Assembly: GCF_029867415.1 (NCBI RefSeq)
Contig: NC_081184.1
Span: 80,202,364 to 80,266,363, forward strand
DNA from: Vicia villosa
Taxonomy: Eukaryota; Streptophyta; Magnoliopsida; Fabales; Fabaceae
Direction: 5' to 3'
Length of the DNA: 64,000 nucleotides
Part shown: one piece after another, positions 33,695 to 46,479 of the stretch
Layout: every line of letters begins with the position of its first letter
Numbering within the stretch: position 1 is the stretch's first letter
Program-made: the position numbers and the translations under genes
Notes under the pieces: model-generated
Told to the model about the DNA's origin: nothing
What the model saw: the letters and a program-made list of their open reading frames with translations, nothing else
The model's database searches: none

Positions 33695-36443
33695 CCAAGA
33701 ACCCTAATAATGTTTCAAAAAAAAAGTGAAACACAAGTGAAGCCGAATGTCAGGATGGAGGCGAGTTCCAAGCATCTGGTAGAACAAGAGAGATCCCCCC
33801 GTATCCTCTGAAGCTCTCATGATCACTTCCATCAATTAAGACATTCAGAAGCGAAAGGGCATAGTCACGGTTTGCATACTTCTTTTTCCAAATTCGTTTT
33901 TATCATTCATGCCTTATAAACGTATTTCGATTGCATATTTATGTTCATTGGGATGTTTAAAATGTTTCTGGACTATTAACCTTAAGAACTAGTGTGGGAA
34001 TCGTGATACACCATGTTTAGGGCATGGAGAAAGCAAGGCTCGTGTTCCATCATTCAAGACGTTTCAAGACAAACCAATGCCACCATCATGTTCATCAGGG
34101 TCAAATTAATAAACCTGGGTGCTTTTGTTTGATTGCTAAACATAAAATTGTTGAGTTTGATTTTTGTAGATAGACCTAACAAAATTCGCAGGTAAATTCA
34201 TAGCAAAAAACGCAACAAAATCCGCAGGTGTGCTGAAGAAGACAATGAACAGTGATATGGACTTCTTGACTCGTATGCGTGGCATTTTGAAGCATTCTCG
34301 TTGGCTGGCCAGCGATCACTCTCTCTCTCTCTCCACGCATGTCTTTCAGTGAATGGTCAGTCAACTCTTTCAGAGTTCTCTCTCTACATGCTATTGGTTA
34401 CCAGCGCAACAAGGGGCCCCACTCTGACTTGGTTTTTGAATTAAACAATTGAATGTTTATTTATTGTTTTGTGTTGGCTATAATATCAATTCAAATACGC
34501 AGCGTGATTGGAAAGAGGGAGAGAGTTGCAAATTTGAGAACCTGTGTTCGAGTCCTTTCCAGGACATTTATTTTTAACAATTGTTTGCTACACTTGTATT
34601 ATAGATCTCGTGCTTTCCAGCCAACGCGCTCCATGATACATCTTCTAGCCTCCACCATTGGATCTCCATAAGCGTAGATCTAAGGATCCCAAATGTGCAG
34701 TCTCACCATGCACCATCACCAAGCTGTCACACCTAATTAAAAGCTAAGTTTTGTTTTCAATTTATTTATTTATTTTTATTACATAAATCTATTTTGTTAT
34801 TTATTTATTTCTTTTCTAATCCTAATTTTTTTATTATTTAAATTACTTAAACCATCTTTTATTTATTAAATAAATATTTTCATGACTCTTTAATTTATTT
34901 AATCGAACTTTCGATTTTTTTAATTCTCAAGTATATTCACTTTTTATATTTAAACGAGTTGCTTTAAACCCTGGTTTTATTTTAATTATTTATTTTCATC
35001 ATGGTCGCTAATCACTGTTGCTTGTAGGTGTTGTCCATTAACTCAACATGTCAATTTTTTCTCATAAAACCTTTTTTCCCTAAAAAATCAGGTTTTACCC
35101 TGAGTGTTTTCAAAATCTTTTTCAGAACCTCTTTTATTTATTATCAATGCCTTGTATTTGCCACAAAAAGTTTTCTACCTTTCTCTTCTTCATTTTTCAG
35201 GGTTAGCCAAGATCCTCCGACTACGCACCACGCCAATCGAAAAGCTAAGTTTCTAACTTTTTCTTTGTTTAAATATCATTTTAATTTTTATTTTGCTTCT
35301 TTGCCCAAAATAGGATTTGCCTCGAATAGTCAATGAATCCCTCCTACACTCACCTTTATTTATTTTCCTTTTAATTTTTAGAGTCGATTGAGAGTTCGAG
35401 GAAGATCAAGACATTCAAGGGTTTATATTAATTATTCATCCCTCTTATTTTCTGCTTTTATTTCCCTTTCCCCGTAGGTGTTTATTGTAATAGCGTAGGG
35501 CTTTATATTTTTCTGCCTCTAATTTCTTCAATTTTAAACTGCGTGGTTAGTAAATTAGGGAGTGCAAACCATGAATTGAACATAGAATCACTAACTTTAC
35601 AAGATAAATGTAATCGAAGTTAACCAAGTGATTGTGCACCCACACACCTTTAGGGTAATTCCTCTGGTTGCCTTGTTGCCTTATTAATTATGCCTTAAAA
35701 TAGTCAAGTCCCTCGAATTCGAGGATACCTAAAGCAAATGTTACTCTCAGTTCATCATCATAAGATCATAGTCCCTTCGAAGTTGCCTACGATAAAAAGT
35801 GATCTTGTCCCTCGATGTTGCCTCGGTAAATGATGATTTGTCCCAATTGCTAAGGTATCCTCGCTGGTTGCCTAAAGAATAATGACTATTCTATCCTTCC
35901 GTAAAGACTACCTACCGTCTATATGGTAGGTACAGTTTTATGGCGAATGATGCTTCCTCGATGACCCTTTACATCCAATGAAAGAACTTCCTACCCTCTT
36001 ATGGTATGGATAGCCTTTTCGAACCGAAAAGCTAAAAGAAAATTTTTCCTAACTTAAGGTAGGTGCTCCTGATTGCTTACTCTTTTCAATTCAAAATTCA
36101 AAATCTTTTCCCACTTCTATTCAAAGAATCTTTTCAAAAAGAATACGCTTATTTACAAGCTAAAGTTCTTATTCAAACATTTACATTTTACACACTACAC
36201 TTCAAACATTTTGAAAACAAAGTGAGCTAAGCAATTAAGAGCCCATGGATAACCATGGATACAAAGGGTGCTTACACCTTCCTTTTGTATAACTTACCCC
36301 CCGAACTCAAAGTCTTTTTAAAAGGTGTTTTCTATTCTTTTAGCCTTTCTAATTGGATAAAATAAAAGTCGGTGGCAACTCTTGTTCACCGCAACATTTG
36401 TTTGCGAAATAAATAATAAAGTAAGTTCTCCCACCGAGTTACA
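33695..36443 (+). mobile_element. Ogre-like LTR B, right part (after CCAAG)
   Basis: Continues LTR B after element C and follows LTR A to its end: a CT-rich stretch at 34320, tRNA-like segment at 34505-34575, GTAGGTGTTGTCCATTAACT at 35025, TTTATTGTAATAGCGTAGG at 35480, ACACACCTTTAGGGTAAT at 35642, and AAAATAAAAGTCGGTGGCAAC at 36359. It ends GAGTTACA at 36443. No primer site follows; the next sequence is the internal part of minus-strand element D. Confidence 0.8.
34505..34575 (+). other. tRNA-like segment in LTR B
   Basis: TGTTCGAGTCC (34545-34555) matches the B-box consensus GGTTCGANTCC at 10 of 11 positions and is followed by a T-rich stretch (TTTATTTTTAAC). No clear A-box. Confidence 0.4.
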
Positions 36444-37810
36444 CTTCCCCAGGTTGATTGGATAAACCATGTCATACCCCTTATATACATAAGAGACATT
36501 GCTTCTGAAGTGGTTTTGTCTGTCGGGGTAACTTTCAATCATTAATTGTACCATGTGCAAATTCTTCCTGATGCTAACATTCGAAATTATGTAGCAAAAT
36601 GTGTTTAATAATGAATTCATGAGATGCAGTGCGTATGTCTGTCTTGATTGTTTTTAAAGCATTAAAACAGAAGATGTAAAATGCGTGATGTTTATAAAAC
36701 GTGATGTTTGTAAAAAGAGATATCGACTCAGCTTTTATGGCAAATCTTAAGGAGTCAGGATACCTTTTTGGTGACAGTATGCTTTCGAACTAACCATGCT
36801 TCAGTTAGGACTTTCAAGGTTTGTAACGTGGCTTGGTTCACGGTTTAAGAAACAAAGGATAATGGCTCAAAAATTTATTTATACACATCCCAATCTTCGT
36901 GATGTTCTTTGATCCTATGCTCAGTTAACTTTGCATTTAAGTTCTAGCAGAGCTTGAAGTCGTATCTTTGACATTTGATGATGGTTAAAGTACTGGAAGT
37001 TTATTTTGGACAGGCAGTCATCCTTTGTTGTAATACTTTCTTTTTGTCGAGGATTTGCAGTGACCTCTTTTGAAATGTTTTCTTTTGTCAAAAAATTTTA
37101 GCAACCTCCTTCTTGACTTTGTTATCCCTAACTTTTTCCTGAACTGTTTATTTTGAGATTACAGTCAGCGGGATGTTTGATTTTCGATAAGTCTCCTTCA
37201 TAGGTTTTGAATTAATTTTTCTTTTTCTTTTTGATAGATATTAACTTCCTGACTTAATGGTTATGGGTACCCATCATTACTTATACAAAAGACATATTGG
37301 CATAACTGAGTTAACCAAGTAACTACCCTGCCCCGGATTATGATTAAGGGTTCAATTTACATATGAAAAAAAACTTCTACTCCTTAGGCTCAAAAGGGGT
37401 TGACGAGGCATTAACATCCTTATATCTCCACTATTTAGGAACTGAAACAATGCCTGTACATCGTCAGCATAGTCTGTTCGAAATCATATTGTATGAGGTT
37501 GCGGTATCATTCGTCATCCTCCCTCAAAAGGTATACAGCTTTAGCAGGAGTTGAGTATCATAAAACATATGCAAAGTGAAGATGCAGTTTAAATGAGTGA
37601 TAGCGAAATAATTTATTCAAGACAAACATATGCAATGCACTGATGATGATTATTAAAACAGATAATGTCTATCATAAGTCGAATGTTTAAACAAGCGGGA
37701 TAGAATTTGCAAATGAAAGTAGATCTAATGATCCAAAAGTTTGTCCGTCTAGATGTCAATCAGTCTTGTCATGACTAGGCATAGGAGCGGTGATTACCAC
37801 AGGAGTTTTC

Positions 37811-37933
37811 AGGAGGGTTGAATTTGATTTCCCCGTCATCGATCATATCTGGAATCTTATTCTCCACTGTCCAGCAATTGTTTGTGTAATGTCCAGGACT
37901 GTTGGAGTGGTACACGCACCTCGCATTGGGTTT
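37811..37933 (-). pseudogene. Ogre-like gag fragment, zinc-knuckle-like motif (copy 2)
   Basis: The minus-strand frame from about 37933 reads NARCVYHSNSPGHYTNNCW, then VENKIPDMIDDGEIKF. This is the C-terminal gag motif of Ogre/Tat elements (C-x-Y/F-H, then G-H, then C). It is open only over this stretch and lacks a start, so it is a remnant. It lies about 350 bp beyond a similar fragment in the same orientation. Confidence 0.65.
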
Positions 37934-38097
37934 CTAGCCAGGAGTGGAGGTGTTAGAATTCTTAGGAGCATCCCTTAGAGTAATCAATCTGATCTTCAAC
38001 AGATGTTGTAACGCTTGAGCCGACGACATGTTGTTCTTGGTGAATTGACTCTTAAGTACATCTGGCTTACGTTGTTGTTGTGGTGCCGGTGTAGAGA

Positions 38098-38550
38098 TCA
38101 GAAATTCCACATCATATTGGTTACGTCCATTACGACCTTTGTGGTATCAGCCATATGAGGCTCCTCAGGTGAGTCAAAATCAATGATCTTGTCATAAATT
38201 AAGTTTTGAATCACATGCTTCAACGGTCTAAAATCCTTTACATCATGATCAGGATTGTTCGAATAATAAGCACATCTCGCATTGTAATTGTACCCCAGGA
38301 ATAGGAGTGCCTTCAATTCTTCTTGCCCCTTGGCTGAGTTCAGAATCAAAAGTTTGGGATCAGATGTTTTGAACCTAAAGGTGTTTGACTGATTGCTCGA
38401 AATCCATTTGTGCTGAAGTAAACAACAAGAGAGGATGAGATACCTGTTCTGAGAAACCTTTGTCTGAAGAATTCTAATTTTCGTCTTTGAACAACATTCT
38501 TTGAGAATCAAGCTCACCATATCGAGTGGGTCATCGCCTCTGAGTTTCAA
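38098..38550 (-). pseudogene. Ogre-like gag fragment (copy 1)
   Basis: 150-aa open frame. Residues from about 88 read NARCAYYSNNPDHDVKDF, followed by KHVIQNLIYDKIIDFDSPEE. This is the same motif as at 37811-37933, but here the GH histidine context is changed to DH and the final Cys is replaced by Phe. The preceding part is rearranged and matches no known domain. It may be a tandem duplicate of the gag end that decayed separately. Confidence 0.55.
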
Positions 38551-39461
38551 GGTATATGGGTAGAGGAAAATAAATCCTCTTGCCCCTTAATAGGTGCCGA
38601 GTCTCTGAATCAGAAGGTATGTGGCCAGAGGAAAATAAATCCTCTTGCCCCTTGATTAAGATTTCAGTCCTTGATAAGAATACCTGAAACTGTGCGCCCT
38701 AAATCCCTAAGATCCTTGAAAGGGTTAGTTAACATGCAATGTTATGATGCTATGATGTCATGATGTTATGCGAGTGCAATGCATCAGGCAAAACTTAAAG
38801 TAGTAAGGACAAACGAGTCCTACAAGAAAAACCTGCAAGGAAACCAAAGGGTTAGTAGTACACACAAGCAAGTCACACAAGTGTCCTTAGGTTTAGATGC
38901 TTGCTTGAAGTTCTTAGGTAAGTACCCTTCCCGTTGAAGTTAAGTTGGTTCAACCTGTCCTATATAAAGATCGGGTTCTAGGGAGCTCATATGATTGACC
39001 TTTCTCAAAGGCAATATTTCAGTTCAGCAATCGAATCACCGACCGAAAATGTCCTGAAAGTCCAGTCCATATGAGTGTAGCATCGAGTATCAACCAACTT
39101 TAGTCAGAACTAAAGCCAGCCATCTCGCTACTTTCTAATAGGCCAAAGTCAAGTTCAAATAGGGTTCTAAGGGAAAATTAGTGCTTAATGACACCACGCA
39201 GCAACCAAGTGTTTCCTCAAGTCGGATCCCAAGGAACACCAGGACAAACCAATGTTTCACACTAACGATGGCCACCATATCAACCACATCAGTATACACC
39301 GTGAAGTCTCCTTGGTCTCATGCCATTTACCTAAGGTACTCAGATCCGGGTTAGGATCTTTCACACAAGTAAACCCAAACAGACCCACAGATATAAAGCA
39401 AACAATACAAACAATTTAAAGTGAATCCTATACTTTAAGGTAACCCCTCTTTTATTCGAAA

Positions 39462-39486
39462 GCACCCCTAGCAGAGTCGCCAATTC
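39462..39486 (-). other. Ogre-type primer-binding site of element D
   Basis: On the minus strand, AAT then TGGCGACTCTGCTAGGGG follows the LTR end, as in other Ogre-like elements, with one substitution relative to the element C primer site. Confidence 0.85.
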
Positions 39487-41560
39487 TGTAATATGGTGAA
39501 CTAACTTTAAATAAATTTCGCGGTAAGCAAGAGTCGCCACCGACTTTTATTTTATCCAATTTTAGGAAAGGCCAAAAGAACAGAAAAAGACCTTTTAAAA
39601 ATATTTTGATTTCGGGGGGTAAATTATACAAAAGAAAGGTTTAAAGCACCCTTTGTATCCATGGTTATCCATGGGCTCTTAATTGCTTAGCTCACTTTTG
39701 AATTGTTTGAAATGTTTGAAGTGTCATGTGTGTTTAGAAAATATTTTGGAATAAGGACTTTAGCTTGTAAATAAGCGTAGCCTTTTGGAAATTGTTTTGA
39801 AAAAGAGGTGTGGAAAGTAAGTTAAATTTTGGAACAAGCAATTAAAACAACTACCCTAAGTTTTAAATTGTTCTTTTAGCTTTTCGGTTTGAAAGGGCCA
39901 TCCATACCATAAAGAGGGCAGGCGGTCCTTTCATTGGATTTGAAGGGTCATCAAAAAATATCGTTCCCCATAAAACTGTCCCTACCATATAGAGGCAGGT
40001 AGTCTTTAGGGAAGGATATAATAGTCATTTTAAAGCAACATGCGAGGATACCAAAGCAATTGGGACAATCATCATGTTTTACCGAGGCAACTTCGAGGGA
40101 CCAGATGATTTTTATTCTTTAAGGCAACCTTGCTTTAGGTATCCTCGTAATCGAGGGACTTAACTATTTTAAAGGCATAATTAGTAAGGCAGCAGAAAAC
40201 AAGGCAACAAGAAGGGTTACCCTAAAGGTGTGTGGGTGCACAATCACGTGATTCAGTTCAAATATTTTATATTGTAAATAATGTTAGCTACATTCGATTA
40301 ATTATCTTGCACTCCATAGGATTACTAACCACGCAGCTAATATCATACGGGAATTAAAAGGGCGGAAAATAAAAGTCCTACGCTATTACAATAAACACCT
40401 GTAGGCAGAAAAATAAAGGATGAAACTAAAACCCTAAATCTATTACAAAAAAACTTTTGCAACCTATACACATTTTCTAGAAGCTTAAAAGGCAGAAAAA
40501 TAAATGAAAAATAAAGGTAACAAAAATTAAATTAATAATTAAAGACATGCGACATACACAAAGTGTGGGATGAGGAGAGAAATCGCGAATAAAATATAGG
40601 TTTAGAAAAACCAGGGTTAAAAAACCTTAAGGATAAAAATCCTAACGACAACATTCACCTAAGGGAGAAACCTACAGTTAATGGGCAACACCTACCTCTT
40701 GAATTATGGTTCTGAAGTCAAAGGCTAAACCTAAAAAAAAACTATTTTGAAAAAAATAAATTAAACCTAATTTATTAATTAGCCTAAAAAATTTAAAATC
40801 TAATTTATAAATTAAAGTTAACTAATCCTAATTATTAATTTAATTAATTAAATAGAAACTAATATTAAAATAAACTAATTACTAAATTAACATTTACTAA
40901 TTAATTAAAACAATGTTAATCATAAAAACTACACCTAATTATTTATTTCTAATTCTAATTAGTAATCCTAAAAATTTATAATAATGGTTGTTAATAAAAC
41001 ACATAAACACAAAAGAGAAAAAGCTGAGGAAAAAAAGAAAAAACAAAACAAACATGGGCACAGGATCTGGTGTGATGAGTCTTGAGGGAGCACCATGGAG
41101 TTGCAGCTTCACGCCCTTGGATTAGTCATGGTAGAGATCAGGTAGTGGATGCGTGAAGGTACACGATGGAGTTCTGAAGGTGTACACACTGGATCTGTGA
41201 GTGAATGAATTGTTAAAAATAAATACTCTAGGCAGAATCAAACCAAGGATACCAAGGCCACATCCAACGCTCTTTTGCCACGCCTGATACCTTGTAGTCA
41301 TTGTTAAGTAATTGACTCAAAATAATAATATATAAAGATTAGAATTAATGGTGAAAAGTAAAAAAGATAAATCAAACTGGGTCCCACACGCACGGACCAC
41401 CCAGTCAGCGCTGGAAAGAGAAAGAGGACCGGTTGACTGGCAAATGGCCTTGCGACACGCAGACCGTCTTCTACCTTGTACCCTGCATAAAAAGAACATA
41501 AATATAGCTACAAACGTAGCTTTGAAATTGCTACGATTTCTGCAAAAAGCATCGTAGAAA
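39487..41560 (-). mobile_element. Ogre-like LTR D (minus strand), 5' part missing
   Basis: The reverse complement of LTR A/B in order: end ATATTACA at 39487, GTCGCCACCGACTTTTATTT at 39532, TACCCTAAAGGTGTGTGGGT at 40219, the CTATTACAATAAACACCTG stretch at 40383, GGGCAACACCTACC at 40683, tRNA-like segment at 41220-41290. It can be followed to about 41560, where plus-strand LTR sequence begins. The TGTCATACCCC start is missing. Confidence 0.75.
41220..41290 (-). other. tRNA-like segment in LTR D
   Basis: Minus strand: TGGCAAAAGAGCG, then GGTTTGATTCT (41234-41244), a degenerate B-box, followed by TATTTATTTTTAAC. It occupies the same place as in LTRs A, B and C. Confidence 0.35.
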
Positions 41561-41569
41561 GATTAAATC

Positions 41570-41957
41570 AAATGGGAACCAAAAATAGAAAGAATGGCAT
41601 CATATTTTTCCAAATTTTTAAGTAACCTAATGAGCAAGAGTCCAAGCCCACAAACTTTACCTAACTTTCTCTCATATATATTCTTAAACACTGCAACAAG
41701 CAAGGGATCGAATGGGCAGCCCTAAGTGAAACCTTAAACTCATCAAAAATTGTCAATTTTTAGAAAAATTCTGACCTCTTGTTACATCGTTTTCCAGACC
41801 TATCATCAATCCTATTCCATTCCTCAAGCGTTAGAAGGTAAGTGTGGGTCAAGAGCCAAGCCCTATATCCCCTGAAACGCACGGTTCACATGCATAATCT
41901 CATTCACGTTCAAAGTTTTCTATTTTTTCATGCTAATTTGTTTTGATTCAAACTAAC
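41570..41957 (+). mobile_element. Plus-strand fragment of the LTR A/B family
   Basis: Contains a TATA-like CATATATATTC (41675), a leader similar to LTR A after its TATA box, and TGTTTTGATTCAAACTAAC (41939-41957), identical to LTR A at 14837-14855. It then joins copia RNase H sequence. With LTR D it forms a head-to-head junction of two partial LTRs. The left boundary is approximate. Confidence 0.55.
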
Positions 41958-43061
41958 GTCTCCAAAGCCTTTGTAAAATTATCAGCAAGTTGATTTTCTG
42001 TTTTCACATGCTCGAGCGTTATTATTTTGTCTTCAGCAAGGTTCCTAATGAAGTGATGCCTGATGTCAATATGCTTAGTCCTAATGTGCTGAATAGGATT
42101 TTTGGAAATATTTTTAGCACTCAAATTATCATAGAATAATACCATAACATCTTGTGTGACATTGTATTCATACAGTATTGGCTTCATCCATACAAGTTGA
42201 GAACAACTGCTACCTGCTATTATATACTCAGCTTCAGTTGTTCAAGGCGATACATAATTCTGCTTCTTGCTAAACCGCGAGATCAAGTTGATTCCTAGAA
42301 AGATACATCCACCACAAGTACTCTTTCTATCATCAACACTTTCAGCCCAATCAGCATCACAATAACCCGATAACGCAGAGTTTGAGTTGTGTGAATACAA
42401 TATCCCATAGTCACATGTACCATTCACATACTTCATAATTATTTTTACTTGATTGAGATGACTTACTTTCGGTTCTGCTTGATACCTATCACATACTCCG
42501 ACATAAAAATTAATATCTAGTTCGTTTGCAATAAGGTAGAGAAGGCTACCAATCATGCTTCAGGTGTAGGAGCAGGAGTTCTTTCGTGACTGGAATTCTC
42601 CAACCCAAACTTCTTCACAATATTCTTTGCATATTTTCCTTGGCAAAGAAATATACAGTCTTCCATCTACTTGATTTGTAACCCAAGTAGGTTAATTCAC
42701 CAACCAAGCTCATCTCAAACTCAGATTGCATTTGCTTTGTAAAATGTTGGACTATCATATCTGGCATCCCACCAAAGATAATTTCATACACATAGATTAG
42801 AGCTACCATAAGTTTTACATCCTTCTCTTTGAAAAAGAGAGTCTTATCTATTCCACCCTTTTTGTATCCATGATAAACTAGAAACTCAGTCAATCTTTCA
42901 TACCAAGCTCTGGGAGCTTCTTTCAAACAATACAAGGCTTTCTTCAGTTTGAACACATGGTATGGAAAGGCAAGATCACTGAAACCCTTTAGAAGTTCAA
43001 CATACACCTTTACATTCAGATGGTCATTTAGGAAGGCACTCTTTACGTCCATTTCGAACAA
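41948..43061 (-). pseudogene. Second copia pol remnant: RT and RNase H
   Basis: Three frames cover one pol. 43061-42615 is reverse transcriptase (FEMDVKSAFLN at the start; ALYCLKEAPRAWYERL); the catalytic YVDD has become YVYE, so the enzyme is dead. 42556-42242 is RNase H (GYCDADWAESVDDRKSTCGG). 42187-41948 is the RNase H C-terminus (NISKNPIQHIRTKHIDIRHH). Single-base shifts or stops separate them. The element is related to, but distinct from, the SIRE-type copy at 4-11 kb. The 3' end abuts LTR sequence at 41957. Confidence 0.88.
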
Positions 43062-43850
43062 CTTGAACTTTAAAATACATGCAACTCTGAGTAGTAACCT
43101 ATAGATTACAGGCGAGCTACAGGAGAAAATGTCTCATCAAAGTCCACTCCCTCAATTTGAGTGTATCCTTGAGCAACAAGTTTGGCTTTGTTTCTGGTAA
43201 CAACACCTTGTTCATCCAACTTGTTCCAATAACATCAATTCCTTCAGGTCTTGGAACTAAGTCCCAACCTCATTCCTCCTGAAGCGTTCATGTTCCTCTT
43301 GCATAGCATTAATCCAAAGCTCATCAGTCAAGGTTTCCTTGACATTATTTGGTTCAACTTTTGAAACAAAGTAGGAGTTTGACAAAACTTCTCTTTACAT
43401 GGTGGTTACCCCTTTATTTAGATCTCCTATGATAATCTCCTTAGGATGATCTTTCTGAATCCTGATAGAAGATACTTTAGCAATTGTCTCTGTGTTTGCG
43501 AATTCAGCATTTGCATTTGAGTCACCGCCATTACCAACCAGGGGAGGGGATGTTTCAACATTCTCTGTAGGAGCAGATGTTTCAGCATTATCCATAGGAA
43601 GGAATGTTCCAACATCATCTACGACATCATCTTGTTTTGGTGACTCATCAATCACCACATTTATGGACTCCATCACCACCTTTGTTCTTGTGTTGAACAC
43701 TCTATATGCTCTACTATTGGTAGAGTATCCTAGAAATATTCCCTCATCACTTTTAGGGTCCATTTTCCTTCTGTAATCTCGATGATTTGTTGTCGCGCAC
43801 AAATAAAAAACGAGTGTTTTGTAAAAATGGTAGTTTAGCGGTAACGACAA
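43062..43850 (-). pseudogene. Second copia pol remnant: integrase C-terminus to RT start
   Basis: The frame 43850-43395 contains RRKMDPKSDEGIFLGYSTNS, the integrase C-terminal GKGY-like region of copia pol, followed by a variable acidic linker (repeats of the ENVETSPP type). Between 43394 and 43062 the RT N-terminus ([13 protein letters not shown]) can be followed only in broken frames. The first 20 or so residues of the frame belong to a different sequence: copia homology stops at about 43793. Confidence 0.8.
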
Positions 43851-44274
43851 CTTGAATATCGTTCTCTCAAGGATTCTTGATTATTACTAACCAACAGTAA
43901 ATCGATTTAGGGGGTTGGTTTTAGGATCAATTTTATAAATAGAACAATTAAGTGATTATGAAATATGTGATTATAAAATAAGTCAATCTACCGATTCGAT
44001 TCCTACCAATCATCGATTATTATAACTTCACTACCCTAAGCGGATTTCATTCCCGTTCGATTAAAATATCAATCGACAAGCACAACAATATTATAAGAAT
44101 TATATTTCTCGTTTGCCAAATTAAGCATTCGGTTAAGCATAAAGCGGATTAACGATTAAGCATACGAGAAAACGCTTATAAATTGAGAAACTTAAATCAA
44201 TCGAACAAAACAATCTACTGTATGAATAATTTGATTAAGCAAATGATAAACACAAAGTGGAATTTAAGGAATAG
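43793..44274. other. Unclassified AT-rich repeat-like stretch
   Basis: Begins sharply where copia homology ends (GTCGCGCACAAATAAAAAAC) and contains TATCGTTCTCTCAAGGATTC. No coding signal and no match within the window. Probably part of another transposable element. Confidence 0.4.
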
Positions 44275-46470
44275 TGTAACACACATCTAAATACCCCGAA
44301 AAACATAGTACTGTATCAGAGTTAAACATGAATAAAAGGGCGTCACAATTCATTTAATTAAAATTCTACATTCATGGTCATTCTCTACCGAGAAACAACA
44401 TTGGATTGGAATAAAATTCATGTTTATCACAGCGGAAATTAAACAAACTTTGGATAATTCTTAAAACCACATAAAATACATTTCATAAGGTCACATGCCT
44501 TAGTTTCAAAAGAAATAATTATCCAAAAAATGAAATAATAGAGCATAAACAACTCTCAATCAAGCGTTCCCCAGTGTTACAAGTCTCAGAGCATGACGCC
44601 GACACCTATTTATTAAAACTAAAGACATGACTGTACAAGCCATCCTCACCGATCGCTTAAGCCGCTACTTCAATCTGAAATCATCAAAGTAAGGGTGAGA
44701 CTACATCATAAATTAAATAGCATTATAAATCTTCAAATATAGAATTCATAAGCAATTATCCACCCTACTTAGCATATTCAGATTTATCAATTCATACCAA
44801 TCACAAGTACAAGTCAAAAGTATGCACCAATAACACAACACAATCATAACACCGGATTTGATTCTGACATGTCACAATTTATACGAAGACCATGCAGACT
44901 CTTATGCATGTGGTACCAAACATGGGCTAAACCCATCCGACTGATCTATTCATCACCGAGATACAGCCAAACCGGCACAAATTCCACACAATGGGAATTA
45001 TGCCCACCATTTGATCCTCAACTTCATCGGGATCCATCACCAAAATGTGTATGAATGAATGCACACATATGTCATACTTACAACATCACCGATTTGATGA
45101 ACAACATCGTCTCACATAACTCAACATAATTATCACCAACGAGTATGTACATGTATCATGCATCATTCAAAACAAATCAATCATCATCGTACGATCAAAA
45201 CAATCACCACATGATCATGTTATACGCACTTTATCAACATTATAATCATGTTGTGACAACACCACCACTGTATCAAAATGAACAATGTCGTCACCAATAA
45301 CTCACCAAAAGCAACACCGAATGATATATTCGGTTTCAACACCATCTGAAATTATATCATATATAATTCACACCATATATAACGTCAAAATCACAATTAT
45401 ATCATTACAACGTCACCACATTGTCACATTAACCAAATCATGCACACAATGTCCAAAACACGCCATAAACGAAATAAATCAAGATTTTCAAAATAAAATC
45501 AAGTTATTGTTGTTTTCTTTACTTTATATTTTAGAGTATTTAATTTAAGAAACAACGTCCAAAACGGCGTCTAAAACGGACTTACGGTTTGAAATTAGAA
45601 GCTTTTAAAGTTAAGTGAAATTTAAGAAAAAATCTGTGGAACCCGGTTCCTCCCCATCTAGGAACCGGTTCCTGCTGAACAAAATCACCCCGTTTCGGGT
45701 TTTTACTCTGGGAACCCGGTTCCTCCCACCTGGGAACCAGTTCCTGACGCTGCTGTAGCAGAAAACTCCAATTTTATGACTTTTCTTCATTCCTACTTCC
45801 ACTATCAACATCAAATACGAACCCACACATTATAGTGACCAATTTTCATCAGTTTTCATGATTCTAACACAACAACAGTGCAATATAACTATCATCCATC
45901 AATTATAAAAAACCAATTGCATCATATTCATCAAATTGGGCATGTCAGTGTCAGAATCTCATAAACCTTAACATCCTAAATAGAGATTTAACTCTTAATC
46001 AATTCTACCATCATCAAAACTATAATAATATTTAATAAAGAATAGTCACCCCTTACCTTATGTTTTCGGATTCCTCAAGCTCTTGCCATGGCTTCCTGCA
46101 CTCTCTTCCCTTAGGTTTTCTTTCTTCTCTTGCCTCTTCCTCTTGTTTTCACGATCCATCAAAAATAAAACCTATTCTCTCTATTTTTCTTCTTTTATCC
46201 AACATACCCTTAAATCATAATACCAACTATTCCATTCTCTAATTAAAATAAATCAAATAATTATTATAATAATATTCATTCTATTATTTTGCTAATAATT
46301 ATTATTATAAAATAATTATTCTCCAACTACACTTCATATTTTCAACACACCTCAAGTCCAACTAATCTTTCACAAGACCTTAATTATTATAAATTTTAAG
46401 GCACCACTCCACATTAAAGCATCTAAATTCATTCCTTATAAATTCTAAGGCAACTACCCTTATCCCAGGT
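44275..46470 (-). mobile_element. Tekay-like LTR on the minus strand, probably solo or truncated
   Basis: The plus-strand left edge TGTAACACACATC is the reverse complement of an LTR end in ...GTGTGTTACA. The interior resembles the young LTR at 50.7 kb in plan: a purine-rich 3' third, TGTGACATGTCAG, and four AACCGGTT-centred palindromes at 45637-45750. No initiator-Met primer site lies at the left (44270s) and no second LTR is seen, so it is solo or truncated. The right boundary is uncertain. Confidence 0.55.
45637..45752 (-). repeat. Four GGAACC(N)GGTTCC palindromes
   Basis: GGAACCCGGTTCC at 45640, GGAACCGGTTCC at 45660, GGAACCCGGTTCC at 45711 and GGAACCAGTTCC at 45734. The second is a perfect 12-base palindrome. 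The array has the same count and layout as the GTAACCGGTTAC array at 51.55 kb. Confidence 0.8.
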
Positions 46471-46479
46471 ATCAAAATA

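Larger units (their letters stand above)
36444..39461 (-). mobile_element. Internal region of minus-strand Ogre-like element D, degraded
   Basis: On the minus strand, from the primer site (39486) leftwards: a leader, a twice-repeated hairpin AGAGGAAAATAAATCCTCT (38553 and 38617), two gag-like fragments (38098-38550 and 37811-37933), then non-coding sequence with GGGGCAGGGTAGTTAC-like words (37320-37340) as in Ogre 3' regions. Protease, RT, RNase H and integrase are absent. The left edge abuts LTR B at 36443. Confidence 0.65.

Noticed and set aside
44275..46470. Exact boundaries and target duplication of the minus-strand Tekay-like LTR
   Set aside because: The left end is plausible, but no matching five-base duplication (AATAG) with a CA end was found on the right.
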